A DNA stretch of 64,000 bases from Ancylomarina sp. 16SWW S1-10-2 (GCF_009669305.1 NZ_SADB01000004.1:92650-156649); one strand, 5' to 3'; counted from the first letter of the stretch, positions 1 through 9,463 are shown. Numbers and translations are program-made. The notes: generated from the letters alone by a model not told the origin.

Positions 1-1
1 A

Positions 2-91
2 AATTTGATGAGTATTAGAATAAGAAATTACGAATTGAGAATTACGAATTATGAGTGTTTTGGGTGTTTCAAGTTTTTCCTTTGCGTTCTC
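2..91 (+). repeat. Direct repeat, copy A
   Basis: This segment matches 122-197 over nearly its whole length. Both copies start at AATTTGATGAGTATTAGAAT, share 'atgagtgttttgggtgtttc' and end at 'gcgttctc'. Copy A carries an extra 14 bases made by a local duplication of the phrase 'acgaattgaga'. A few substitutions separate the copies. No terminal inverted repeats or coding capacity are visible, so it looks like a non-coding intergenic repeat rather than a transposon. Confidence 0.8.
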
Positions 92-121
92 GATGATTAC
101 CTCTCTGCGTCCTTTGCGTGG

Positions 122-197
122 AATTTGATGAGTATTAGAATATGAAATCACGAATTATGAGTGTTTTGGGTGTTTCAAGTTTTTCCGTCGCGTTCTC
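122..197 (+). repeat. Direct repeat, copy B
   Basis: Second copy of the repeat at 2-91, lacking the 14-base internal duplication. The two copies lie head to tail and are separated by about 30 bases containing 'ctctgcgtcctttgcgtgg'. Confidence 0.8.
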
Positions 198-379
198 TGC
201 AATTTACTCTTTGCACCACATCGCCTGTTCTCCCTCTGGGGCCTTTCGGTTTTAATCTATGTAATCTGAGGTATATATTGTTTGATTATTATTGTTTGTA
301 ACAATCGCATAAGCAATTAGCTATCTTTCAAGTTCTTGAAAATATCTTAGAAAGCTATTTCATATCAAAAATAAACTTG

Positions 380-387
380 TATCTTTG
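380..387 (+). promoter_or_regulatory. Probable -7 promoter element for rpsP-rimM
   Basis: TATCTTTG matches the Bacteroidota -7 consensus TAnnTTTG. A TTTC at 358-361, 18 bases upstream, could serve as a weak -33 element (consensus TTTG). The start codon of rpsP is 47 bases downstream, leaving a leader of about 40 bases. Confidence 0.55.
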
Positions 388-434
388 TGCGCTTAATAAA
401 AGCAAGTTTATAACAAATTTTTTTAGAAGAAGCT

Positions 435-983
435 ATGGCAACAAAGATTAGATTAGCCCGACATGGTCGCAAAAGTAGACCATTTTACCACATTGTGGTA
501 GCAGATAGCAAAGCGCCACGTGATGGTAAGTACATTGAACGTATTGGATCTTACAATCCTAATACAAACCCAGCTACCATTAACCTTGACTTTGATAAAG
601 CATTAACTTGGTTAAATAATGGTGCACAACCAACTGACACTGCAAGAGCAATTTTATCATACCAAGGTGTGATGATGATGAAGCACTTACAAGGTGGTGT
701 TAAAAAAGGATCTTTCGACGAAGCTGCTGCTGAAGTAAAATTCGAAGCTTGGATGAAAGAAAAAGAAGCTAAAATCAACGCTAAGAAAGAAGGTCTTTCT
801 ACTGCTGCGACTGATTCAGCTAAAGCTCGTTTGGATGCAGAAACTAAAGTTTCTACTGATAGAGCAGAAGCTATTGCAAAGAAAGCTGCAGATGCTGCTG
901 CTGAAATTGCTGCTGCTGAAGCTGCAAAAAATGCTCCTAAAGAAGAAGCAACTGAAGAAGGAACAGAAACTACTGAAGCTTAA
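435..983 (+). CDS. rpsP: 30S ribosomal protein S16
   Basis: S16 is a small-subunit ribosomal protein that helps 30S assembly by binding 16S rRNA. The N-terminal 80-90 residues carry the family signature: [11 protein letters not shown] near the start, then [11 protein letters not shown] and the basic [11 protein letters not shown]. The protein is 182 residues long, against about 80-90 in most bacteria. The extra C-terminal part (about residues 100-182) is rich in Ala, Glu and Lys and probably forms a charged helix; extended S16 proteins are common in Bacteroidota. rimM starts 10 bases after the stop codon. The two genes almost certainly form one transcript, and both serve 30S maturation. Confidence 0.97.
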   Translation: MATKIRLARHGRKSRPFYHIVVADSKAPRDGKYIERIGSYNPNTNPATINLDFDKALTWLNNGAQPTDTARAILSYQGVMMMKHLQGGVKKGSFDEAAAEVKFEAWMKEKEAKINAKKEGLSTAATDSAKARLDAETKVSTDRAEAIAKKAADAAAEIAAAEAAKNAPKEEATEEGTETTEA

Positions 984-993
984 TTCAAATTGC

Positions 994-1536
994 ATGTTTA
1001 AGAAAGAAGATTGTTTTTTTGTAGGAAGTTTTGTCAAAACTCATGGAGTGAAAGGTGAACTTGTAGCAAAAAAATCTAGCGATCTTCTCGAAAAATATAA
1101 ATTGGAATCAGTTCTTGTCGATATCGACGGAGGACTGGTTCCTTTTTTTATTACTCCCAATGGTTTAACCCCAAGAAACCATGCTAGTGTTCGTATTCTT
1201 CTCGAGGATATGGATAGCGAGGCCAAAGCAACTCGATTTATTGGTTGCGAAATTTATGTTCCTTTTAAGGATGCTCCAGATTTTTTCGAAGATAAAGAAG
1301 ACTTTGAAGCGACTGCACTTATTGGTTTTACTTATATCGACCAAGAAAGAGGTGTTATAGGTACTATTGAAGATATTCAAGATTATTCTGGTAATATTGT
1401 TTTAGTATTGGAACTAAATGGTCAAGAGGTATTGATTCCTTTTTCTGACGAACATTTTATTGAAATAGATGAAGAGAATAAATCTATTACGATGAAAACA
1501 TCAGAAGGTTTAATCGATCTTTACCTAGAAGATTAA
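994..1536 (+). CDS. rimM: Ribosome maturation factor RimM
   Basis: RimM binds S19 and assists late maturation of the 30S head. The protein is 180 residues. It begins with a FVGSFVKTHGVKGELVA-type segment characteristic of the RimM N-terminal domain and ends in a PRC-barrel domain with IPFSDEHFIEID. The reading frame is open further upstream, into rpsP, but that extension is Lys/Leu-rich nonsense read from the out-of-frame rpsP tail. The ATG at 994 gives the normal family start. The gene lies 10 bases after rpsP and is probably co-transcribed with it. Confidence 0.95.
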   Translation: MFKKEDCFFVGSFVKTHGVKGELVAKKSSDLLEKYKLESVLVDIDGGLVPFFITPNGLTPRNHASVRILLEDMDSEAKATRFIGCEIYVPFKDAPDFFEDKEDFEATALIGFTYIDQERGVIGTIEDIQDYSGNIVLVLELNGQEVLIPFSDEHFIEIDEENKSITMKTSEGLIDLYLED

Positions 1537-1629
1537 TTGAATACAATTCCATCAAACTTTTATCGGCTTACAATTTGAATCTATTTTTTTTAGATTGATT
1601 TTCGGTACCTCATAGAGTAATTAGCTCTG

Positions 1630-1668
1630 GCAAATTAGAAATTAAGTATCAACCTAATTCTAATTTGC
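1630..1668. repeat. Hairpin between convergent rimM and thioesterase genes
   Basis: A 14-bp inverted repeat (arms 1630-1644 and 1655-1668, one bulged A) ends in GCAAATTAG / CTAATTTGC. It sits between two convergent genes, where a bidirectional terminator would be expected. However, an A-run rather than a T-run follows on the plus strand, and the T-run on the minus strand precedes the hairpin. Terminator function is therefore uncertain. Confidence 0.5.
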
Positions 1669-1688
1669 AAAAAACAAATAGCGAAGTC

Positions 1689-2108
1689 TTATTTTATAGA
1701 GGTCTTTTCAAATTCTCTGATTCTTATTTTCAATATCTCAGGTACCTCTATACTTTTGCCTGATTTTTGGCTAAACGCAACCATAACTTGAGTCGTTTTA
1801 GTTTTGATATCTCCAGTGTTTGCATCTACAATATTTTGTTTTAAGCTTATGCTTTTATTTCCAATTTTATAGATTGAAGTATGTACCTCTACCTGATCAT
1901 TTAAAAGAATAGGAGATACAAAGTCGATATCGAGATGGGCAACAATAAGAGCTGCGTCATCCCAGCTAATCGTTTGTCCGTATACTTGCTCAAAATATTT
2001 CCAGCGTGCCAAATCGAGGTAACCTAGCTGTATACCATTGTTGACATGTCCCATTAAATCTATATCGCCAAAGCGAATTTGTATTTTTTGTGTGTGATTG
2101 CTATTCAT
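1689..2108 (-). CDS. Acyl-CoA thioesterase, 4-hydroxybenzoyl-CoA thioesterase (hotdog) family
   Basis: This 139-residue protein has the size and N-terminal signature of single-hotdog 4HBT/YbgC-type thioesterases. Residues 12-24 read RFGDIDLMGHVNN, where Asp17 corresponds to the catalytic aspartate and GHVNN to the conserved loop. Members hydrolyse acyl-CoA or acyl-ACP thioesters in the cytoplasm; the acyl group used here cannot be read from sequence. It is convergent with rimM. A TAATTTTG box (2129-2136, minus strand) lies about 20 bases before the ATG. Confidence 0.85.
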   Translation of the reverse strand: MNSNHTQKIQIRFGDIDLMGHVNNGIQLGYLDLARWKYFEQVYGQTISWDDAALIVAHLDIDFVSPILLNDQVEVHTSIYKIGNKSISLKQNIVDANTGDIKTKTTQVMVAFSQKSGKSIEVPEILKIRIREFEKTSIK

Positions 2109-2128
2109 AATTATGTATTTAAAGTCAG

Positions 2129-2136
2129 CAAAATTA
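2129..2136 (-). promoter_or_regulatory. Probable -7 element for the thioesterase gene
   Basis: The minus strand reads TAATTTTG here, matching TAnnTTTG. It lies 20 bases before the start codon at 2108, implying a leader of about 14 bases. No clear -33 TTTG was found at the expected spacing. Confidence 0.45.
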
Positions 2137-2180
2137 AGTATTATTCTTGAATGAGAAGCTTAATAAAGACTTTAACGTAT

Positions 2181-2387
2181 TTATTTATGTTTTTTTGGCT
2201 TGAACAATCCCCCAACGAGTACGCCCATAACTAAACCATATGGGACCATCGTGTACCAATTTGCTTTAATAGGGCAGGTACCACTTGTACAGCCTACATA
2301 ATTCCAATAAAGGAATCCTCCAATTGTTCCGATAATTCCACCTATGATTTCGAATTTTCTGCTTTTTATAAAATTCTTCATTTTCAA
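2181..2387 (-). CDS. Small membrane protein, DUF6132-like
   Basis: A 68-residue protein with two probable membrane segments (about residues 13-31 and 46-62). Between them is a short loop with a CTSGTCPIKANWY motif. The GC-x-SG-x-CPI pattern in a two-helix protein resembles the DUF6132 family, which has no established function. The paired cysteines (CTSGTC) could bind a metal or form a disulphide, but this is inference. It lies upstream of the thioesterase on the same strand, 72 bases away. Confidence 0.7.
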   Translation of the reverse strand: MKMKNFIKSRKFEIIGGIIGTIGGFLYWNYVGCTSGTCPIKANWYTMVPYGLVMGVLVGGLFKPKKHK

Positions 2388-2603
2388 TATTTTTTTGAGT
2401 CCTTAAACTAAATAAAGAAATTCTAAGATATACTTGTTTTATGAAATTGATATCAATAAATGGAATTTTTTACAGGAAAAAGACCTCAAAGTATTCATTT
2501 CTTAAATAAAACTTTATTCTTAACTTTGCTGATCGCTGAATTAATCTCTCCGATAAATTATAAACTGATATTCTCATTTTTGAGATTTAAAATATTTAAT
2601 AGA

Positions 2604-2945
2604 ATGCTTAAAATTTATCACAACCCTCGTTGTTCAAAATCACGAGCAGCACTGGCTTATCTCGTAGAAAAAGGCTTAAAGCCTGAAGTTCGTTTGTACT
2701 TGAAAGAACCATATACTGTCGAAGAAATGGAAGACGTTTTGAAACGTATGAACAAGGAACCTCAGGAAATTATTCGTACACAAGAAAAATTGTATAAGTC
2801 CGATTATAAGGGTAAGATTTTTAATCACGATGAGTGGATTAAGATTCTGTTGGAATCACCTCAATTGATTCAGCGCCCCATAATTGTGAATGATCATAAA
2901 GCAATTTTTGCAGTCCCTGCTGAGGAAGTTGATGCTATTTTATAA
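2604..2945 (+). CDS. ArsC/Spx/YffB-family arsenate reductase-like protein
   Basis: A 113-residue thioredoxin-fold protein. It begins KIYHNPRCSKSR, so Cys10 sits in the position of the catalytic cysteine of glutaredoxin-linked ArsC. The conserved arginines are present in IIRTQE (Arg58) and in LIQRPIIV (Arg91), as in true ArsC. Such proteins reduce arsenate with glutathione/glutaredoxin in the cytoplasm. In Bacteroidota the physiological substrate is often unproven, and no ars genes are nearby. The frame is open upstream to 2460, but the ATG at 2604 gives the family length and start. Confidence 0.85.
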   Translation: MLKIYHNPRCSKSRAALAYLVEKGLKPEVRLYLKEPYTVEEMEDVLKRMNKEPQEIIRTQEKLYKSDYKGKIFNHDEWIKILLESPQLIQRPIIVNDHKAIFAVPAEEVDAIL

Positions 2946-3014
2946 TTAGTAACTCCTAATTATTCACTTTGATATTGTATATCGTTCATCACTAATCGTT
3001 AATTATTAATTAGC

Positions 3015-4061
3015 ATGAATTTATCTCGGCTTATATTACTCTTTTTTGTTGGCCTTTTATTTTCCTCTTGCGATCCTTTTGGAACTAATATAGGAGATGA
3101 GGTGGCTTATTTTAAAGCTGTTGAGTTGGATAGTGTGGCTTTTCCCGACACGTTGAAAGTGATGACTTGGAATGTGAAGTTTGGTGGAGGACGAATCGAT
3201 TTCTTTTTCGATTGCCATGGGGATAGGGTAATTATGGAAAAAGAAGAAGTTGAACAAAATTTGAAAACTTTAGCTGAAAAAATTCGTGAGGTAAATCCTG
3301 ATATACTCTTTTTACAGGAAGTAGATATTGATGCAAAACGATCAGCTTACATAAATCAGTTACAGTATATATTAGATAGTACAAGCCTTAATTATGGGGT
3401 TTATGCTTCACAATGGAAAGCTAAGTATATTCCAAGTGAAGGTATAGGGAAAATGGACTCGGGTAATGTTATTTTATCCAAGTGGAAACTTAAAAATGCT
3501 ATAAGAATAGCCTTACCATTGATTGCTGAGCAGCATTCGGTCGTTCGTTATTTTTATTTGAAGCGTAACCTTTTGCATGTAAAAATGAAAACTTCAGATG
3601 GGGAACTGAATTTAATCAATACACATGTATCAGCTTATGCAAAGGACAATACAAAGAAACAGCAGCTTGAAATTATTAAGCAATATGCTGATTCTTTAAG
3701 CGCTGACGGACAGCTTTTTATTTTGGCAGGGGATTTTAATGCTTTGCCTCCTAATACAATACAAACACAGAATTTTGATGATTCTGTTTGTGAGGAAGTC
3801 GATTTTGATGCAGATGATTATAGTAGGGAAACCGATTGGATGCTACCCTATTATGAAAGTTTTCAATCTGCAATAAGTTTGGGTGAATATTCCCATAACA
3901 ATCTTAAACATTATACTCACACAACAGATAAGGATGGCTTTTGGAACCGTAAAACGGATTATATTTTTACCAATAAGCATTTTGTATTAGGATCAGGGCT
4001 TACGATTCAAGATTGGATGGAAGCATCAGATCATGCACCTATAACCGTAAAATACGAATGA
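3015..4061 (+). CDS. Endonuclease/exonuclease/phosphatase-fold lipoprotein
   Basis: A 348-residue protein with a lipoprotein signal peptide (hydrophobic residues 4-16, lipobox LFSSC, acylated Cys19), so it should be anchored in the envelope. The rest has the EEP (DNase I-like) fold. TWNVKFGG (51-58) supplies the first metal-binding Asn. LFLQEVD holds the metal-binding Glu102. GDFNALP lies near residue 240, and SDHAPITV near the end (Asp339, His340) forms the terminal catalytic motif. Family members cleave phosphodiesters in DNA, RNA or phospholipids, or phosphate esters; the substrate here is unknown. It stands alone on the plus strand, 69 bases after the ArsC-like gene. Confidence 0.85.
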   Translation: MNLSRLILLFFVGLLFSSCDPFGTNIGDEVAYFKAVELDSVAFPDTLKVMTWNVKFGGGRIDFFFDCHGDRVIMEKEEVEQNLKTLAEKIREVNPDILFLQEVDIDAKRSAYINQLQYILDSTSLNYGVYASQWKAKYIPSEGIGKMDSGNVILSKWKLKNAIRIALPLIAEQHSVVRYFYLKRNLLHVKMKTSDGELNLINTHVSAYAKDNTKKQQLEIIKQYADSLSADGQLFILAGDFNALPPNTIQTQNFDDSVCEEVDFDADDYSRETDWMLPYYESFQSAISLGEYSHNNLKHYTHTTDKDGFWNRKTDYIFTNKHFVLGSGLTIQDWMEASDHAPITVKYE

Positions 4062-4274
4062 TTAATGAGTGACATATAAAATGAATAGGATCTCAATGGG
4101 CGTAAAATGACTTCTTATTCATTAAAATTTCATTCTTTTTTGCAGTTAAAATCTTGTAATCAGGTGCTTGTTTAATAAACATGATGCAGAACATTAAAAT
4201 TTTGATACCCTAAATGATAAAAAGACTGTATTTTTAGACTCTAATTTTAAACAGTTATATTAACAGTTACAGTT

Positions 4275-6137
4275 ATGGCAAATAATAAACTTTTTAGTGA
4301 CTTTGCTCCACAAACTACTCAACAGTGGATGGACAGAATTGCTAAAGACCTTAAAGGAGCTGACTTTGATAGAAAGTTAGTTTGGAGAACAAACGAAGGA
4401 TTCAATGTACAGCCTTTCTACAGAGAAGAGAATTTGGTTGGTAAAGAATACATGGATACTTATCCTGGGGATTTCCCTTATGTTCGTGGAAACAAAAAGG
4501 ACAACAATAATTGGTTAGTTCGCCAAGATATTATTGTAGAAGATGTAAAAGTTGCCAATGCAAAGGCTCTTGAAATCTTAAACAAAGGTGTTGATTCAGT
4601 AGGATTCATTTTAAACTGGAAAGACCTAAGCAAAGCAGAATTGACTACTTTGTTAGAAGGAATTTTCTTGGATTGTGTAGAAGTTAACTTCGAAAAATCT
4701 CATGGTTCTATCGAATTAATCAAAAACCTACAGGCAATTGCTACTGAAAGAGGTATCGCTTTAGATAAACTAAATGGTGGAATCTCTATCGATATCAATT
4801 CTGGTTTCAGTACTGTTGGTAACTTTTGTGGAACAGAAGAAAGTGCTTATAAGTTCATGAAAGAAGCTGTTGAAGCATCAAAAGCTCTTCCTAACTATAA
4901 AGTAATTGCAGTTACAGGTAGCTTGTTCAATAACTCTGGATCTTCAATTGTTGAAGAATTAGGTTTCTCTTTAGCATCAGGTGCTGAGTATTTAGGAAAA
5001 ATGATCGAAGCTGGTCTTTCAGTTGATGATGTTGCTCCTAAAATGCGTTTCAACTTTGCAACAAGCTCTAAGTATTTCATGGAGATTGCTAAGTTAAGAG
5101 CTGGTCGTATGTTATGGGCAAACATTGTTAAAGCATTTGGTGCTTCTAACGAAGCTGTTTGTAAAATGTTTGTACATGGTGAAACTTCTAATTGGAATAA
5201 ATCAGTTTACGATCCATATGTAAATATGTTGCGTACTCAAACTGAAACAATGTCTGCTGTATTGGGTGGTCTTGATTCATTTACTGTTAATTCTTTTAAT
5301 TCATCTTTTGCTGCTGCTACTGATTTCTCTGAAAGAATTGCTCGTAATCAACAATTATTATTGAAAGAAGAATCACATTTTGGTGAAATTGCTGATCCTG
5401 CTGCTGGTTCATATTATATTGAAGCATTAACAGAATCAATCGCTGATGAAGCTTGGAAATTATTCTTAGCTGTTGAAGACAAAGGTGGATACCTTGCTGC
5501 TTTCAAAGCTGGATTCGTTCAAGATACTATTAAAGCTACTGCTCAAAAAAGAGATGTAGCTATTGCTTCTCGTAAAGAAAACTTCTTAGGAACAAATCAA
5601 TTCCCTAACTTCGGTGAGGTTCTTGAAGCTATTCCAGAAGCAGTTCTTGTTCCTGAAGATAAAACGGCTAAAGATGCTGTTTGCGAAACATTGAAACCAT
5701 ACCGTGGTGCTCAAGCTTTCGAAGCTCTTCGTAACAAAACTGACATTTACGCTAAAGCAAATGGTCGTCCTAAAGTGATGATGTTCCCTATTGGTAACTT
5801 GAATATGCGTAAAGCTCGTGCACAATTTGCATGTAACTTCTTTGCTTGTGCTGGATTCGATGTTGAAGACCACAATGGTTTTAATACAGTTGAAGAAGGT
5901 GTGAAATTCGTAACAGAGAAAAATGCTAAGATTGTTGTTCTTTGTTCATCTGATGATGAATATGCAACTATCGCTCCTGAGCTTTTAAAAGCTCTTAATG
6001 GAAGTGCAACTCTTGTTGTAGCAGGTGCTCCTGCATGTGCTGACGAGTTAAAAGCTAAAGGTGTTGAGAATTTTGTTAACGTAAGATCTAACGTTCTTGA
6101 AACTTTAAAAGCATATCAAGCCGAGTTAGGAATTTAA
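4275..6137 (+). CDS. mutA: Methylmalonyl-CoA mutase, small subunit
   Basis: The 620-residue protein is the small, non-catalytic subunit of adenosylcobalamin-dependent methylmalonyl-CoA mutase, which interconverts succinyl-CoA and methylmalonyl-CoA in propionate metabolism. The TIM-barrel part contains AAATDFSERIARNQQLLLKEES and DPAAGSYYIE, matching the large subunit. The C-terminal flavodoxin-like domain (about 490-620) lacks the cobalamin-ligating D-x-H-x-x-G motif, as expected for MutA. mutB starts 45 bases downstream, so the two form an operon. No clear Bacteroidota -7 box of full consensus was found upstream; TATTTTTA at 4229-4236 is the nearest match. Confidence 0.96.
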   Translation: MANNKLFSDFAPQTTQQWMDRIAKDLKGADFDRKLVWRTNEGFNVQPFYREENLVGKEYMDTYPGDFPYVRGNKKDNNNWLVRQDIIVEDVKVANAKALEILNKGVDSVGFILNWKDLSKAELTTLLEGIFLDCVEVNFEKSHGSIELIKNLQAIATERGIALDKLNGGISIDINSGFSTVGNFCGTEESAYKFMKEAVEASKALPNYKVIAVTGSLFNNSGSSIVEELGFSLASGAEYLGKMIEAGLSVDDVAPKMRFNFATSSKYFMEIAKLRAGRMLWANIVKAFGASNEAVCKMFVHGETSNWNKSVYDPYVNMLRTQTETMSAVLGGLDSFTVNSFNSSFAAATDFSERIARNQQLLLKEESHFGEIADPAAGSYYIEALTESIADEAWKLFLAVEDKGGYLAAFKAGFVQDTIKATAQKRDVAIASRKENFLGTNQFPNFGEVLEAIPEAVLVPEDKTAKDAVCETLKPYRGAQAFEALRNKTDIYAKANGRPKVMMFPIGNLNMRKARAQFACNFFACAGFDVEDHNGFNTVEEGVKFVTEKNAKIVVLCSSDDEYATIAPELLKALNGSATLVVAGAPACADELKAKGVENFVNVRSNVLETLKAYQAELGI

Positions 6138-6182
6138 TTAGTGAGTATTAATTGTAATAATTAGGAAACACTAATTTCAAAA

Positions 6183-8348
6183 ATGATGAAAATGAAACCA
6201 AATTTTAAAGATATAAATATCAAGTCATCTAAAAGAGCTGCTGCTACCTCTCAGGAATGGGAAAAGGAAAACGGCATTAAAAAATCTTGGATGACTCCAG
6301 AGCAAATTCCGGTTAAAACAGCTTTTAACAAGGAAGATTTAGAAGGTATGGAGCACCTTAACTATGTTTCAGGTTTACCACCATTTTTACGTGGACCTTA
6401 TTCAGCTATGTTCCCAATGCGTCCTTGGACAATTCGTCAGTATGCAGGTTTTTCTACTGCTGAAGAATCAAATGCATTTTACCGTCGTAACCTTGCTGCT
6501 GGTCAGAAAGGTCTTTCTGTAGCATTTGACTTGGCTACTCACCGTGGATACGATTCAGATCATCCTCGTGTTACTGGTGATGTTGGTAAAGCAGGAGTTG
6601 CTATTGACTCTATTCTTGATATGGAGATCCTTTTCGATCAAATTCCATTGGATCAAATGTCAGTATCAATGACAATGAATGGTGCAGTACTTCCAATTTT
6701 GGCTTTTTACATTGTTGCAGGTTTGGAACAAGGTGCTAAGTTGGAACAACTTTCTGGTACTATTCAAAATGATATCCTTAAGGAATTCATGGTGCGTAAC
6801 ACTTACATTTACCCACCAGAATTTTCAATGAAAATTATTGCTGACATCTTCGAATTTACTTCTCAAAAGATGCCTAAGTTTAACTCTATTTCTATCTCAG
6901 GATACCACATGCAAGAAGCAGGTGCTACAGCAGATATCGAGTTAGCTTATACGCTTGCTGATGGTTTAGAGTACTTGAAAAAAGGTGTTGCTGCAGGTAT
7001 GGATATTGATACTTTTGCACCTCGTTTGTCTTTCTTCTGGGCTATCGGAATGAATCACTTCATGGAGATTGCTAAAATGCGTGCCGGTCGTTTACTATGG
7101 GCTAAGATTGTAAAACAATTCAATCCTAAGAATCCTAAGTCAATGGCATTGCGTACTCACTCGCAAACTTCAGGTTGGTCATTAACTGAGCAAGATCCTT
7201 TCAATAATATTGGACGTACTTGTATCGAAGCTATGGCTGCTGCTTTGGGTCACACTCAATCATTGCATACAAATGCATTGGATGAGGCGATTGCTTTGCC
7301 AACTGACTTCTCTGCACGTATTGCTCGTAATACTCAGATTTATATTCAAGATGAAACTACAATCTGTAGAGCCGTTGATCCATGGGGAGGTTCTTATTAT
7401 GTAGAGTCATTAACTCAAGAAATCATTAATAAAGCTTGGGCTCATATCGAAGAAGTTGAAAAACTTGGTGGTATGTCTAAAGCTATTGAGTCAGGTATTC
7501 CAAAACTTCGTATTGAAGAAGCGGCTGCTCGTACTCAAGCTAAGATTGATGCTAATACACAAACTATTGTAGGTACTAACAAATATCGTCTAGAGAAAGA
7601 AGATCCTATCGATATTCTTGAAGTAGATAACTCTGCTGTTCGTACTTCACAAATTGAGCGTTTAGCTGTATTACGTGCTAATCGTGATAATGATGCTGTT
7701 AAAGCTGCTCTTAAAGCTATTACTGCATGTGCAGCTGGTGGCGAAGGTAACTTATTGGATCTTGCTGTTAAGGCAGCACAATTACGTGCTTCTCTAGGTG
7801 AAATTTCAGATGCATGTGAAGAAGTATGTGGAAGATATAAAGCTGTAATTAGAACTGTATCAGGCGTGTATTCATCAGAATCTAAACAAGATGGTGACTT
7901 TGCTGAAGCAACGAAGTTAGCCGAAAAATTTGCAAAATTAGCAGGACGTCGTCCTCGTATTATGGTTGCAAAAATGGGGCAAGACGGTCATGACCGTGGT
8001 GGTAAAGTTGTAGCTACTGGTTTTGCTGATATAGGATTTGACGTTGATATGGGACCTTTGTTCCAAACTCCAGAAGAAACTGCTAAGCAAGCTGTAGAAA
8101 ATGATGTACACATTGTTGGTGTTTCTTCATTGGCTGCTGGTCACAAGACTTTGATTCCTGCTGTTATTGCAGAATTGAAGAAACTTGGTCGTGAAGATAT
8201 CATGGTTACTGCAGGTGGTGTTATTCCAGCTCAGGATTACGATTTCCTTTATAAAGCTGGTGTTGTTGGTGTATTTGGTCCTGGTACCAAAGTATCAAGA
8301 TGTGCTATCCAAATGTTGGAACTTCTTATTGAAAATAATCAAGAGTAA
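6183..8348 (+). CDS. mutB: Methylmalonyl-CoA mutase, large (catalytic) subunit
   Basis: A 721-residue catalytic subunit. The substrate-binding barrel shows [20 protein letters not shown], followed by [19 protein letters not shown]. The C-terminal cobalamin-binding domain carries [12 protein letters not shown] around residues 598-609, the D-x-H-x-x-G motif whose His ligates cobalt. The protein pairs with MutA as a heterodimer and produces methylmalonyl-CoA from succinyl-CoA, usually towards propionate, or runs in reverse. The accessory G-protein (meaB) and the epimerase are not adjacent. Two further ATGs lie within 12 bases of the start, so the exact first residue is uncertain. A strong terminator follows. 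Confidence 0.97.
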   Translation: MMKMKPNFKDINIKSSKRAAATSQEWEKENGIKKSWMTPEQIPVKTAFNKEDLEGMEHLNYVSGLPPFLRGPYSAMFPMRPWTIRQYAGFSTAEESNAFYRRNLAAGQKGLSVAFDLATHRGYDSDHPRVTGDVGKAGVAIDSILDMEILFDQIPLDQMSVSMTMNGAVLPILAFYIVAGLEQGAKLEQLSGTIQNDILKEFMVRNTYIYPPEFSMKIIADIFEFTSQKMPKFNSISISGYHMQEAGATADIELAYTLADGLEYLKKGVAAGMDIDTFAPRLSFFWAIGMNHFMEIAKMRAGRLLWAKIVKQFNPKNPKSMALRTHSQTSGWSLTEQDPFNNIGRTCIEAMAAALGHTQSLHTNALDEAIALPTDFSARIARNTQIYIQDETTICRAVDPWGGSYYVESLTQEIINKAWAHIEEVEKLGGMSKAIESGIPKLRIEEAAARTQAKIDANTQTIVGTNKYRLEKEDPIDILEVDNSAVRTSQIERLAVLRANRDNDAVKAALKAITACAAGGEGNLLDLAVKAAQLRASLGEISDACEEVCGRYKAVIRTVSGVYSSESKQDGDFAEATKLAEKFAKLAGRRPRIMVAKMGQDGHDRGGKVVATGFADIGFDVDMGPLFQTPEETAKQAVENDVHIVGVSSLAAGHKTLIPAVIAELKKLGREDIMVTAGGVIPAQDYDFLYKAGVVGVFGPGTKVSRCAIQMLELLIENNQE

Positions 8349-8370
8349 TAAACTCTCTATTCAATATATT

Positions 8371-8402
8371 AAAACCTGTCAGTTTTCTGACAGGTTTTTT
8401 TT
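8371..8402 (+). terminator. Rho-independent terminator of mutAB
   Basis: AAACCTGTCAG, a short loop and CTGACAGGTTT followed by a run of T form a perfect stem directly after the mutB stop codon. Confidence 0.93.
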
Positions 8403-8999
8403 GTATTATTTGTTGTGTGGAGCTGAAAACGTATTCTTGAATATATTTATATATGAGGGTTAATCATTCTGTATGAAAAAAATAATAACTTTATTAGTCA
8501 ACTAATTATTTATTTTAAGGATTGTTTTTTAATTTTAAATAGAATCCTATTAGATTTAAGTGTTAGCATTCTTCTAGTTGTAAATTAATTCTATCCCTAT
8601 TTTTTAAAAAAGCATAAACTGCTTAACTAAAAGAGGCAAGTATAATTCCAAAGTAATTATACTTGAGTAGGTTTATTTTTAAAATAAGAAACTTCATATT
8701 CTAGCTTTAAGCTTTAATTACAATGCAGTTTATGTTTTATTATATCCAATAAATTTTCTCCTCATACATAAACGTAAAGGGATTAAATCTTAAATAAATA
8801 TGAAACTTGCTGACTAATAAATTCGAGAAGCTTTATTTTTTCCTATTTTTGTTTAATACCTATTTTAATAGTGTGTGAAATTTGAGATTAACTTTACAAA
8901 ATTCTTGTGATAAGGATTTTGAATAGGATCTATTCTTAAGAAGCTTGCTGATAGTGTGCTATGTGATTTTGCTTAATTTTTACTAAATAAACCAATATA
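8403..8999. other. 597-bp gene-free region with nested inverted repeats
   Basis: No convincing reading frame is present on either strand. An 11-bp perfect hairpin (CAAGTATAATT at 8637-8647 with AATTATACTTG at 8655-8665) lies inside a wider inverted repeat (CATAAACTGC at 8613-8622 with GCAGTTTATG at 8725-8734). A TATTTTTG box at 8844-8851 may be the promoter of the dCMP deaminase gene, giving a leader of about 140 bases. The phrase 'cttgctga' occurs twice, near 8807 and 8944. Confidence 0.6.
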
Positions 9000-9452
9000 A
9001 TGCAGGAGACTTTGAATACAGAACTTTTGGGAAAACAAGAAAAGCTTGATTGCAGATATTTAAGAATGGCAATTATTTGGGCTGAAAATTCTTATTGTAA
9101 ACGTCGCCAAGTAGGTGCTTTAATTGTGAAGGATAAAATGATTATTTCTGACGGTTATAATGGAACGCCATCTGGCTTCGAAAATATTTGTGAAGATGAA
9201 GATGATAAGACAAAAGCTTATGTTCTACACGCTGAGGCTAATGCTATTACGAAGGTTGCAAAGTCTAGTAATAGTAGTGAAGGAGCCACTTTGTATGTAA
9301 CGGCAACACCATGTATTGAATGTGCTAAACTTATAATTCAAGCAGGTATAAATCGTGTTGTTTATTCAGAAGCTTATCGTTCTAACGATGGAAAAGATCT
9401 TTTGATTAGAGCTGGTATAGAAGTGAAATATATCGACATTAAAAACTTATAA
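9000..9452 (+). CDS. dCMP/cytidine deaminase family protein (probable deoxycytidylate deaminase)
   Basis: A 150-residue zinc-dependent deaminase. The HAEANA motif supplies His77 as a zinc ligand and Glu79 as the proton shuttle; TATPCIECAK supplies zinc ligands Cys105 and Cys108. The N-terminal part (CKRRQVGALIV, SDGYNGTPSG) is characteristic of dCMP deaminases of the ComEB type, which convert dCMP to dUMP for thymidylate synthesis in the cytoplasm. It lies 11 bases upstream of the CtpA-type protease gene. This pairing is typical of Bacteroidota, and the two are probably co-transcribed. Confidence 0.9.
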   Translation: MQETLNTELLGKQEKLDCRYLRMAIIWAENSYCKRRQVGALIVKDKMIISDGYNGTPSGFENICEDEDDKTKAYVLHAEANAITKVAKSSNSSEGATLYVTATPCIECAKLIIQAGINRVVYSEAYRSNDGKDLLIRAGIEVKYIDIKNL

Positions 9453-9463
9453 AATCAGATAGA

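Larger units (their letters stand above)
1..434. other. Intergenic region with degenerate repeats, leading to rpsP
   Basis: No protein gene is visible here. The first 200 bases hold two copies of a degenerate direct repeat (annotated separately). They also carry short low-information phrases built on 'gcgttctctgcg' and 'tttgcgtgg'. At 253-272 there is a 20-base phrase ending in TAATCTGAGGT that recurs with two mismatches at about 50880-50899. The last 60 bases hold the probable rpsP promoter. The upstream gene is outside the window. Confidence 0.7.

Noticed and set aside
835-993. Long Lys/Leu-rich N-terminal extension of RimM
   Set aside because: It is the rpsP tail read in another frame; the ATG at 994 gives the family start.
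4895-5873. Antisense frames inside mutA
   Set aside because: They are shadows of a well-conserved coding sequence, without motifs or promoters of their own.
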